From Apis mellifera (Eukaryota; Arthropoda; Insecta; Hymenoptera; Apidae), in assembly GCF_003254395.2 (NCBI RefSeq), contig NW_020555864.1, positions 28,712 to 92,711 on the forward strand: a stretch of 64,000 nucleotides of DNA, in the 5' to 3' direction. This document shows, piece by piece, positions 25,806-35,385 of the stretch. Numbering within the stretch: position 1 is the stretch's first letter; each line of letters opens with the position of its first letter. The position numbers were made by a program, and so were the translations under genes. The notes below the pieces were generated by a model. It did no database searches. It was not told the DNA's origin and saw nothing but the letters and a program-made list of their open reading frames with translations.

Positions 25806-26076
25806 ATGTAAAATATTAAAATTAATATTTAAAATAAAATAAAACAAATTAAAACTTGATTAATCAATCGAATTATTATTTTAAAAAGAATATAATTCTA
25901 AAGAAGAAAAAAAAAGAAGCATAAAAGAAAAAATGGAGAGAAAGAACAAACACTTTCCAAATCGCCAAACAAATGATACTTATTATTGAATTAAAACGAT
26001 AGCGGACAAACAAGAACTATTTGTTTCAATGGCATAAAAAGAAACATAAGAATTTTCCACGGAAGTTTAATAAAAT

Positions 26077-26290
26077 AGTACCTGCATCTCAATTTAGACC
26101 AAAATCCAAAAAGAATTTAATAATTTAAATTGAGTTGCAGGCACTGCGTAGTTCTTAGCTTCGTATCGTTTTTTAAAGAATAATCTTTCAAAAATTTTCA
26201 AAGGAAAATTTTCAAAGATTAATCCAATATAAAAATCGATACCAATTACAAGGTCCCACCAACGAGGAGGTGACTACGCATCGAGACCCA
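26077..26290. ncRNA. element E7, best-preserved copy (candidate structured RNA)
   Basis: About 214 bp with five complementary segment pairs. P1: CCTGCATCTCAATTTA (26081-96) with TAAATTGAGTTGCAGG (26126-41), 15 of 16 paired. P2: TGCGTAGT (26145-52) with ACTACGCA (26273-80), perfect. P3: GTATCG (26163-68) with CGATAC (26237-42), extended by a T-run/A-run. P4: an AT-rich hairpin, AATCTTTCAAAAATTTTC with GAAAATTTTCAAAGATT, at about 26181-26220. P5: CACC (26257-60) with GGTG (26269-72), and an outer GGTC/GACC. P2 and outer P5 would cross, so they form a pseudoknot or are alternatives. Other copies lie at 25605, 27391, 31632, 55676, 57700 and 63850. Known RNA families I considered (5S, U1, U5, 7SL, tRNA) do not match. 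The transcribed strand is not settled: single-arm changes give G-T on one strand about as often as on the other. Confidence 0.55.
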
Positions 26291-26804
26291 CCTAAAACTA
26301 AAAAAAAAAAAAAAAAAATTAACGATTAACATTAACAAATTAGAAAAATATAAAATATATAAAATGAATTAATGACAAGAGATAAATAAATTATAAATAA
26401 ATTAAATATATTATATATAAATTAAATAAATCTGAAATATGAAAAAAATATTAATTATGAATACATAAAATGAAACAATTATTTGAATTATTATACAATG
26501 ATATTTGACAATGATCTTTACAGCATTTTTAAAATATTTTTTACAATACTTTGATGTCCAATCCCATGATGTCCAACGATGATAGCTTAGTACTAAGTTA
26601 ATCTGTACCTTAAATATATAATTTACAATACATAACATTTCTATTAATATTATCCGTATCAAGAATACTCTCTTCTAACTTAAAGCGGAAAAAAGAAATA
26701 TTCAAAATCATTTATACTAAATCACTTATAATAAATAAAACTTCAATAAAAAAAAAAGAGAACTCAAAAAATTCAAAAACTAAATAAGATACGTGATCGA
26801 TGAA
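26291..26804. repeat. spacer of the E7-E8 array
   Basis: AT-rich, but homologous to the sequence after other E7 copies (27735-28015 and 55894-56160). The shared landmarks are AATGAAA.AATTATTT.AATTA and TACAATG, then CCAACGATGATAGC here and TTCAACGATGATAGC at about 27989. It is therefore part of a larger repeating unit. Confidence 0.6.
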
Positions 26805-27125
26805 AAATCAACCCTCTCTATCGTTCTCATATTACAACTTACATCAATGGACTTACGAAAATCGATGGACGGATGATACTTGCCAGTCGTGATCAATCGA
26901 GGGTTACAACAATGGCCTAATAATTGAACGTTTTATGTCCCAACGACATAGGCAGGAGCAAGGCATAAATCCCTGACCATCGGAGCCGGATTACAAAGAC
27001 AACGTTCAACTACGAGATCTAACTCTGATCGAGTACTTGAGAGTACCAATCGATCAGAGCGCGAACCCTTAACTAGTCACCGGAAGTAGAGCACTGGCCC
27101 AACGACTTCTGCCACTGTTGCATGA
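26805..27125. ncRNA. element E8, copy i (candidate structured RNA)
   Basis: GC-richer 320-bp island repeated at 34035-34440 (inverted), 56255-56580 and 57068-57432. It starts near ACAACTTACATCAATGGACTTA and ends near CACCGGAAGTAGAGCACTGG. It contains a strong hairpin: CTCTGATCGA (27023-32), GTACT (33-37), loop TGAG, AGTAC (42-46), CAA, TCGATCAGAG (27050-59). All four copies keep a hairpin here although the sequence differs. The minus-strand open frame 27069-27398 crosses the element and is not conserved. Function unknown. Confidence 0.55.
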
Positions 27126-27390
27126 TTTGAGATAAAGAGAAGAAGAAAATATAAAATAATCAAAAGAATAAATTGAGGAAGAAAGTAAAAAAACGATTGA
27201 AATAATGATAAGAATAAAAACTTGATATGAAAAATAATGAAAATGAAAAGCGAGAATATAAAAAAGAGTAAAAAAATTGAAACTTTTTAGTTTTCGCTTT
27301 AAATTATGGAGTATATCTTGATATGGATGAAAACTTATTATATATAATAAATTTAATAATTTATATAATATATTAATACTTATAACTAAT

Positions 27391-27731
27391 ATCTGCAATC
27401 CAGTTTAATCAATTAAAAATTAAAAGTCAAAATAATTAAATAATTAAATGATTAAATTTATAATATAATTAATTTATAATATAATATAATATAATTTATA
27501 ATATAATTAAATGAATTATGCAAAGTTTATACTGGATTGCAGATGTGCGTAGATCTTGGCTTGCCATCGCTTTCCGTACACTATCATTGATGAAATATAT
27601 TTGATATTTTTAAATTTAAAATATTTCGAAAACTTTAATGAAAAATAATAAATTTTGTGATATACGATTTTGGAAAGCGATGCCAATTACCGGGTCTCAT
27701 CGACGAGGAGGTGACTACGCATCGAGATCCA
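27391..27731. ncRNA. element E7, copy with perfect stems (candidate structured RNA)
   Basis: P1 arms ATCTGCAATCCAGT (27391-404) and ACTGGATTGCAGAT (27531-44) are perfect complements around a 126-bp AT-rich insert. P2 is TGCGTAG (27546-52) with CTACGCA (27715-21). P3 is CATCGCTTTCC (27565-75) with GGAAAGCGATG (27672-82), 11 bp perfect. P5 is GGGTCTC (27692-98) with GAGATCC (27724-30), seven pairs including one G-T, around inner CATC/GGTG. Compared with the copy at 26077, P1 differs by two-sided exchanges at four positions and P3 at three, all keeping the pair. Confidence 0.55.
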
Positions 27732-27734
27732 TCT

Positions 27735-28020
27735 AAATTTATAAATAAAAAAAAAATATTAACATTAATGATTAATAAGTAAATTAAATATAAAAGAAAC
27801 ATTACAAATAAAATATAAAAAATTAATTAATAACAATAAATAAATTAAAAGAAATATAAAAGAAATATTAATTAATTATAAATATATTATGAAATGAAAT
27901 AATTATTTAAATTAATGTACAATGGATTTTTACAACGATTTTTAAAAGAGTTTTTTACTTTCGTCGCTTATAATTAATTCTACGTTCTTCAACGATGATA
28001 GCGTAATTGATATTTGCAGT

Positions 28021-28076
<56 letters not shown>

Positions 28077-28690
28077 ATATTATATTATATCTATATTATA
28101 TCAACAATTGATCAAGATAATTAAATTGAATGTTTAGATTTGATTGCAAATATTACATATATTAAATATGCATGAAATGTAAAAAATAATTTAATGTAAG
28201 AATAAATTCAATCTGAAAAATAGAATCTGAAAAAAGAAAATCTGAAAAAAAAATCTGAAAAAAAGAAAATCTGAAAAAAGAATTTGAAAAGAAAAATCTG
28301 AATAGAATTAAATATAAAAACAATTATATGAAGTAAAAATAAATTAAAAATCTTAAATGTAAATAAATGTAAAAATATAAATTTGATTTTGATATTTTAT
28401 TTAAAAATAAATTTGAATATTTATCGAGAATTATTTTATAATTAAAAAATTCAAGAATGAACTGATTTTTTAAAAAATTTTAATTTTGATAACAAACAAT
28501 TTCTATGATTCATTCTAAAAAAATGAATTTTGAATTTTTATCTATATGTCATAGTAAGAATACTAATTTATTTAATATTCTTACCATAATATTAATTTAT
28601 GGTAAGGATTTTAATTCTACGGCAATTAAATAATATTTATAATATAGTACGTAAGCTTTTTAGCAGTATTTTCATTAATAAATAATTCAA
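27735..28690. other. array spacer, microsatellite and A-rich sequence
   Basis: 27735-28015 repeats the E7-E8 spacer. A (TA)n tract fills 28022-28076. 28200-28300 is a degenerate AATCTGAAAAAAG tandem (units of about 11-15 bp: AATCTGAAAAAAGAA, AATCTGAAAAAAA and so on). No gene. Confidence 0.7.
28022..28076. repeat. (TA)n microsatellite
   Basis: About 27 units; it interrupts the array just after TTGCAGTCC, the position where the next E7 5' stem would begin. Confidence 0.95.
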
Positions 28691-28692
28691 TA

Positions 28693-31300
28693 GGGGTGCT
28701 GAAAAAGAAAAAATAACCAAAAAATGGCTATAAGGACCACCCTCTTGCAGTTGTTATAATTGCATTTGCTGATCCAAAAACAGGACCACAATTTCCACAA
28801 TATTAGTGGAAAATTCATGGGCATTTTATAGACGCAACACTACTTTTAAAAAAACGCGATTATTTTTTAACGCAACACTACTTTAAAAAAAAAACGCGAT
28901 CAATTTTTAACGCAACGCTAACTCTTAAAATGAATTTAATAAAAGTAAATAAATTGAAAATTAAAATATTTCTGTAATTATTAAAACTCGAAATAAAAGA
29001 AATATGCAAATTTCTAATAATATTTTTGAAAAAAATTTGAAAAAAATTATATTTTATATAACGCTAAAACAAACGCGTTTATTATTTGTTCGCAACACTA
29101 ATTATTGTAAGAAAAAACCACGTTTGCCCATGATAATTGTAACGTTGGGCCGGAATGTACATCGGCCAATAACTATTACTACAACTACACACTCTAAAAC
29201 GAGCATAGTGACAAAGTAGTAACAATGACTTCCCATTCTTTGCATCTATAAAAAATCCAAAAAATGAGAAGCCATTCGTTGCAGCCCTCTTCGTGACAGT
29301 GTGTCGGGCCCCTTCGGTCTTCTTTCTTCGGGCGCGATGCCCGCTGAAACTTACAACTAGGCTAGAGATTTCCTATTCGCATATAAAAAAAAAAAAAAGA
29401 AAAAAAATAGATTAAAAATAGCGGAAGCTGAGCGCACATGGACGACCAATAGCCATTACTGACAATTGTCCGCACATGGGCAAAATCTCGAGCTCAACGG
29501 TCGTTTCGCCCATTTCGCGACCGCGACCGCGAAATTCGAAAAATCAAGAGCAAGGCCAGGAAACGAGTGACCATTGACGACCACTCGTCTCAGCCTCACG
29601 CTCGATCTTTCAAATTTGATTTCCTGAAACAGGTTGTCACGCGAAAACGCGCCTACCCGACCAGAGACTGTGACAACCTGCCCAGCCCTACCTATTTATA
29701 ATCAATTCGCACCAGAAAGTATGCTACCTATCTTGCCTGGCGCTATATTTAAAAAAATGGCAAAACAGGCACACCAACACATTCACTCCACGGTTCTCAC
29801 TCATTACACCCGGGTGCAAAAAGTCTATACTAGGGAGAGCATCCCTAGGGGAGACGCCTCTGTCACCCGAGCTTGACACTACTTTCACACTCTAACTTTA
29901 CGTACCATTTTCACTGAAATCGACTGACGATGTCTAGTGATCACTGCGATAAAAATATATTTTAATTGTAATTATATATTTTAATTATTGTATATTTATG
30001 ATTGAAAAAATATTGTATAACTTTTAATGAAATGATATTATTATTAAATGATATTTAATGAAATTTATAATTAGCATTTATAATTCCATAAAAGATGTAA
30101 TATTGCGGTGATTAATTGTAATAGAATAATGATAATAGTGAATAAATAATCGTAAATACGACGCAATTCCACAGCCTAATCACACACACACATAATGTGG
30201 AAAATACGTCGTGCACGATCATTAATTCATCGTCAGTCGCTGTATTATTAACTTATAAACTATCATCATCGTACCTATTGCCTCTCTCTCATCAAGTAGC
30301 ACTTGGGCACGTGAACGAGATCGAGGCAATGGATACGGAAGCGGTTAAACCTGAAAATCCTGAGCTAAAAAAATAGATTAGATTATAAATGCTTTATATA
30401 TCTAACGGGCTAATGAATATTGAAATATTTATCGAATAAAAAGAAAAAGAAAAAATTAAAAATAAATAAGAAAGATTAAATGCAAAATAAAATAATTGAC
30501 TCTAAGTTAAAAATTGAAATAGAAATAACCTCAAGCGATTCTTTTCATCAAAGCGTATTTTCGAAAATAAGAAAACAATATTCAAATTTTGCTTTGATTC
30601 TGAAATCTACCTGTCGCGTATATCGTCTTCTTGCACATATAATTTATTAATTACATTTTCTTATATCGAGGAAATAAGTTAAAGACTTTATAATCATTAA
30701 TTAAATATCATTTATTTAAGAAATATATGAAACAAGAAATGAAAAAAGATTTTTATTACTAATATTTATTTAAATTAAAAACGCGATGTGCAAGAAGACC
30801 TAGCCTGAGTTAATAAATAAAACACAGAAAATGTTACTACTCACGGGTATAATAAATACCCGTGGTCATTATGCTCGTTGCAAAAATCTACGTATACAAC
30901 CAGTCACTCGTGTCGATTCGGACCTTTCGTCCTACGACATGATTGAATGACCGGAGGAACATAAATGCATGCGACTCACCATTAGATGCGAAGATTCTCA
31001 CCATTGATGCTGCTATGGTCCATGGAGGAAGATCATCATCGTGAAGGCCATCGTCAAGTGTAGGAGGAAGGATGTGGAAATCTCTTGGTCCTCTTCAGAG
31101 TAGCACTGACTCTAACTTCGCGTTATTTATTGAAATACTTTAAAAAATTACTTTAAAATTTTTTACCGAGCAAACACTGACTCTAATTTCGCGTTATCCA
31201 TTGAAGGATTTCAAAGAAAAAAACTTTTACGAAACAAAGAATTGACTCTATTGACCGCATTGCGCGCGGTCACAAAAATTTGCTGAAAATAAAACTATAT
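28693..31300. repeat. block L, copy B
   Basis: Direct-orientation partner of 19698-23180, with the same islands in the same order at 28693-28860, 29220-29890, 30150-30390, 30510-30640, 30785-31045 and 31085-31290. Copy B is shorter and keeps more G+C (for example CGGGCGCGATGCCCG against CGAGTGCAATGCTCG), so it is closer to the ancestral state. It ends with GCAAACACTGACTCTAATTT-type motifs repeated near 31105 and 31170, then GACTCTATTGACCGCATTGC. The 80-codon plus-strand frame at 29634-29876 is not kept in copy A. Non-coding in my reading. Confidence 0.85.
28833..29100 (+). repeat. short tandem array with CGCAACACTA core, copy B
   Basis: Core at 28833, 28871, 28911 (CGCAACGCTA) and 29091, with a partial ACGCTAA at 29061. 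The first three are 38-40 bp apart, and AAACGCGAT lies between them. Confidence 0.75.
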
Positions 31301-31630
31301 TAATAGGGAAGGGATGGGATAGAAAAAGAAGTAAAATATTCAAAATATATTCGAATATTTTCTATCTTTTTCTTTTTCAAGTATTTATTTATGAAAATAC
31401 TGCTATGAATAAAATATTCTTTAAAAAATAATTAAAAATTTAAGTTATTATTTTAGAAAAATTATATATAATTGTTTGTTATCAACATCTGGATTATAGC
31501 TTTGAATAAGATATGTCGCGAATTACAAATATTCGAAATTTTTTGCAAAATAATCAAAATTTTACAATAATAAGAAAAATAATAGATAATATACATAAAT
31601 TAGAAAAATCTGAAACATATAAAAAAAGAT
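31301..31630. other. AT-rich linker
   Basis: No gene or repeat identified between block L copy B and the next E7 element. Confidence 0.55.
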
Positions 31631-31631
31631 T

Positions 31632-31807
31632 AGTGTAGTTCTCAGCTTGGCATCAATTTTCAAAAACTAATTTTTCTAAAATTTTAATAAAATTTTTTTA
31701 ATGTAATGTATATAATCATTTAATTTTTAATGATTTAATAGAAAGTGAAAACTGATGCCAATTACCAGGTCTCACCAACGAGGAGGTGACTACATCGAGA
31801 GCCATAT
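31632..31807. ncRNA. element E7, copy d (candidate structured RNA)
   Basis: P2 is TGTAGT (31634-39) with ACTACA (31789-94); other copies have GCGTAG with CTACGC, so both arms changed. P3 is GGCATCA (31649-55) with TGATGCC (31753-59), then one A-C mismatch and TTTTC with GAAAA. P5 is GGTCTC (31768-73) with GAGA.CC (31797-802, one bulge) around CACC/GGTG. The conserved CCAATTAC joins P3 and P5. P1 is not visible. Confidence 0.5.
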
Positions 31808-31810
31808 AAC

Positions 31811-32580
31811 AATAATAAAGTATAAACTTAAATAAATAAATAAATATATAAATAAATAAATGTATGAATAAATAAATCAAGAGACAAATGTTTAAATAAA
31901 TAGGCAAATAATTATTATATTAATAGCAAATGTCAATAAAGGATAGAATAAATTAAAAATTAATTTGATTGAAAAAATAAATGTAATTAAATTAAATTAA
32001 AAATTAAAGCAAATTAAAAATGAAAAGTTAAAGTAAAAGTAAATTCAAAACTTAAAAATTACAAGTGTGAAGTTGTAACGTTAAGTTAAAAAATAAAAAT
32101 TAAATTGAAATAAAAGTTAAAAGTTAAAGCAAATTAAGAATGAAAAGTTAAAGTAAAAGTTTAAATAAAAGTAAATTAAAGAAATTAAAAATTGAATAAA
32201 ATTAAAATTTAGAATTAAAAGTAAATTAAAAAATAAATAAAATGTAAATGTAAATTAATATAAATTAATTATTTAATGAATAATTCGATTAATTAATGAA
32301 TAATTCGATAAATAAATGTATAAATGAATAAAGCCAGAAAAGAAAATATTAATATTAATAAACAAAATGAATGAGTAATATATAAAATATATTAAATGTT
32401 AATTCAGAATAAATTATATAAAAGTAAAAATTTAAAATAAAAATAAATTAAATAAGAATAAAAATGATTAAAAAATCAAAATTTAAAAATTAAAAGTTTT
32501 TAAATTATATCGTATTTAGAAATTTTTGGAGATATTATTTAAAATTTAATTTAACTAAAGTGTAGTAACTATTAGTTTCG
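31811..32580. repeat. A-rich low-complexity sequence with a 120-bp repeat
   Basis: TTAAAGCAAATTAAAAATGA (about 32004) recurs as TTAAAGCAAATTAAGAATGA (about 32124). Both are followed by AAAGTTAAAGTAAAAGT. The rest is AAATTAAAAGTTAAA-type simple sequence. No gene. Confidence 0.7.
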
Positions 32581-32589
32581 ATCTATCTA

Positions 32590-32700
32590 TTACGAAGATT
32601 CGATAATAAATGACTTTCTTCGCGCGACTTTGTTGAGTGCAGTGAAAGGGAGCGCCGAGTGTCACAAAGCCCGACGAACATATACGATATTTGCCGAACG
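32590..32700. other. isolated GC-richer island
   Basis: About 110 bp with CTTCGCGCGACTTTGTTGAG, AGGGAGCGCCGAGTGTCACA and AAGCCCGACGAAC, in strong contrast with the surrounding AT desert. CTTTGT and ACAAAG within it are complementary. It does not match block L, E7 or E8 as far as I can see. It could be a promoter or a short conserved exon; unassigned. Confidence 0.5.
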
Positions 32701-33616
32701 TATCAAAATCAATTTTCTTAATATAATAGTCAATAATTTATTAATTTTTAGTTTTTTATTGTTAATTTATGGATTTTATAATTCATTACAGTAATATATG
32801 TAACAATTATTAACATTTTAAAATTTTTAAAATTAAAGTTTATTTCGCTATTTTACAATTACAAATAATTTTACAATATTTTACAATCGGTATTACAATA
32901 TTTTTCGAGTTATATCTATATGAAAATATTTTAAATACTATTTTTATGTAAAGAACTTTAGATTTTTATTTTTAATTTATGAATTATATGCAATAATCGT
33001 ATTTTAAAATAATGAAAATTTAATACAATTTAATACATTAAATTTAAGAACGTATATAATTTAATTTTGCGAGTGAAAAATAATTTTTATATTTATATTC
33101 ATATTTACATTAAATATTTATATAATTTACAGAATACTTATATTCAAATTATATTAAATTTAATATTATTAATAATTAATAGTATTTATATTTATTTCGA
33201 AATATTATATAATATTTTAATATTTTATATAAATAAATTAATAATTTTAATAATTTTTATATAACAATATAATTTTAAATTTATATATTATAATATATTA
33301 ATTTATAATTAATATTATATGATTAAGCGTATAAAATTTACTTTGTATGTTTTTTCATAGTTTATAAAATTGATTTAGTTATTATATATTTAAAAAATAT
33401 AATATATTTTATTTAAAAATCATTTGTATCAAAAGAAAATTTCTTACTAACGTAAAATATATGATACGATAGTGATGTTCATTCAACGAAAATGATTCTT
33501 CTGCTTCTTTAATTCTAAAATTATTTTCTAATCAATATTTATTAATGATAAACTATGATAAATAAATAAATTTTTTAAATTTGATTTCGATTCGAGAAAT
33601 AGTAAATTCTTTCATG

Positions 33617-33661
<45 letters not shown>

Positions 33662-33900
33662 CATATATAAATAAGCAATAAACAAATGAAGCAATAAACA
33701 AGATACAGGTAATTGTAATCATATTAATTAAAAAATGAAATCAATAAATACTATATAATTTTTATCATTAATATGTGGAATGTTAAATATTTATTCTAAT
33801 TAAATTTTATAAGAGTAAATAATTGAAAATTTCTCGTTATAGGAAATTAAGTAAAAACATTATAGTTTCAACTTACTTATGAATTTATTAAGAAATGACT
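32701..33900. other. AT-rich non-coding stretch
   Basis: No supportable gene; the open frame 33067-33264 is Ile/Tyr/Asn-rich chance sequence. An (AT)n tract lies at about 33618-33657. Confidence 0.6.
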
Positions 33901-34034
33901 TCTTTTTGATTATTCGAATCGTTTTCTAATTTCTTTCTCAATTTTATTTTCATGTCTTTATTCTCATGTTTTATAATTCATTATTTTCGTGACTTTTTTC
34001 GTCATAAATCGTCATGAAAAGAGATTGCAAGAGA

Positions 34035-34440
34035 TCATTAGACTGATGCTCTATTTCCGGTGGTCAGTCAAAGTTCCGCGCTCTGATCGATTGATATCTT
34101 TGGATATTTGATCAGAGATAAGTCCTATATGTTGAATGTCGTCTTCGATAATTTGACTTCAGTGCTATTAGAATGATTTTTAATTCCCTCCTGTATGTCG
34201 TTAGGACTATGTCTCGGTAATTCGGCTTCGGTGGTCCTGAAAGAATTTCTAGTTCCTGCTTGTGGTCCGTGTGGACACTATGCATTCGACTATTAGGCTG
34301 CTGTCGCAACTCTCTGCTGACTAAAGTTGCATGACTTATTGAAATCAATTTCTCGTTGCAGGATTTGAGTAACACAGAGCGAGTTTGCGTTGGGTAACGT
34401 CTCTCTGAACATTTTCGATACGGAATTCGCCGTAAGAACA
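34035..34440 (-). ncRNA. element E8, copy iv, inverted
   Basis: Read on the minus strand this is the only E8 copy opposite to the others. The end ACCACCGGAAATAGAGCATC corresponds to CACCGGAAGTAGAGCACTGG in copy i. The hairpin is kept: CTCTGATC (34081-88) with GATCAGAG (34110-17) and inner ATATC (34094-98) with GATAT (34103-07). An internal repeat of about 66 bp appears: ACCGAAGCCGAATTACCGAG followed by a diverged unit with ACTGAAGTCAAATTATCGAA. The 109-codon minus-strand frame is not maintained in the other copies. Confidence 0.6.
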
Positions 34441-34620
34441 TTTTTCGTGACGAAAATCAACAATTTTGATACAAATTAAGTATTCATGGAAGAATTTAGT
34501 CATAGCAATGCGAGTTTATTTTAAATATCCTCTCTCTGATCAGTTTCGATTCCCAATTCGCCGTAACTCAACGATCAGCGATTTTCGTGTCGAAAAGTTA
34601 TAATTTTTATCAAAATCGCT
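34379..34620. repeat. two-copy repeat, about 131-bp period
   Basis: TCTCTCTGAACATTTTCGAT..AATTCGCCGTAA (34401-34435) recurs as TCTCTCTGATCAGTTTCGAT..AATTCGCCGTAA (34531-34566). Each is followed by TTTTCGTGACGAAAA (34443-34456, a perfect 7-bp inverted repeat) or TTTTCGTGTCGAAAA (about 34582). Adjacent to the inverted E8 copy. Confidence 0.7.
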
Positions 34621-34699
34621 AGTTTTCGTGTCGGAATTCTATTTGACTCCAAGTATCAACTTGTTGCGTCTCTTTTCTCCATTATAATACGCTACTTTT

Positions 34700-35090
34700 T
34701 ATTAGAATTTTTCAAAATCGATTTTTCTTTTTTTAATTTTACGAAACGCGATTTTTAAAGATTTTTTGATAAAGTCGCATTTTCAACGATTGCAAAGTAT
34801 TGTCTGATCATAGTAACAAATTTCATAATGAAAAATTATGTCTAAATAGAATTTTTACTTAAGATTTTATAATTTCTTTGTGAATTTATGATTTCTCTGA
34901 TTAATTTCGTATGAAATTTGGTTCTCGCCACGAACAGATTATCAAGTATATTTTTACAAATTTAGACAAAATTTATTATTCACTATATAATGTTACTATT
35001 CTTGAAGATTAAGCGGTTTGTTATGTTTATTAGAATTTTTATCCTATAGATTACGAGACTCTTCTTTTTTTTTATATGACGTTTTAAATT
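34700..35090. other. AT-rich linker
   Basis: No gene or repeat identified. Confidence 0.5.
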
Positions 35091-35385
35091 GTCATAGATT
35101 CATCAGCGAAAATTGAGTGGGATGATTAATTTTTCTGGCTTGGAATCACCATAAAAAGTTGCATGTATTTCTACTTTCGTCAGAAATATAGCAATTTCAT
35201 TATTACACAATTCTGAAGGTTCTAAAATTTTAATAAATATATTCAATCATAGCGATTAAACTGCTTTTTGAAAAATTAACCAGCGGATATTGAATGTAAA
35301 GTGCAATCTTTTCAGCTTGCAATAAGTATCAAAAAATCGTTTCTATCCCTTTTTTTTAACGAAGATACAGTCATTTAGAAAATAA
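35090..35385 (-). repeat. repeat R200, inverted copy
   Basis: On the minus strand this contains GAAATTGCTATATTTCTGAC, ATTGCACTTTACATTCA and TTAATCGCTATGATTGAATA. They are matched in order by GAAATTGCTGTATCTCCGAA, ATTGCACTTTACACTCA and GTCATGATCGCTATGAAACG at 46445-46590. Unknown repeat; no coding potential seen. Confidence 0.65.

Noticed and set aside
26252..26288. E7 3' hairpin considered as tRNA, 5S rRNA, U snRNA or 7SL fragment
   Set aside because: No A/B boxes, anticodon arm, Sm site or family consensus could be matched.
27069..27398. 109-codon minus-strand frame over E8 copy i
   Set aside because: Ile/Tyr/Phe-rich, composition-driven, and not conserved in the other E8 copies.
28200..28300. 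AATCTGAAAAAAG repeats considered as a CRISPR-like array
   Set aside because: Units are short, variable and have no spacers; a simple decayed tandem in a eukaryotic genome.
29634..29876. 80-codon plus-strand open frame in block L copy B
   Set aside because: Not open in copy A and it crosses the conserved 11-bp stem, so a structural or neutral explanation is better.
19698..31300. Block L considered as an LTR retrotransposon or large retrotransposon derivative
   Set aside because: No paired LTRs, primer-binding site or polypurine tract was found; kept only as an alternative.
33067..33264. 65-codon Ile/Tyr-rich frame, considered as another NUMT piece
   Set aside because: No mitochondrial protein signature could be matched.
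34112..34441. 109-codon minus-strand open frame in E8 copy iv, with repeated N-Y-R-like pieces
   Set aside because: The repetition reflects a 66-bp DNA repeat in E8. Other E8 copies have stops or different frames.
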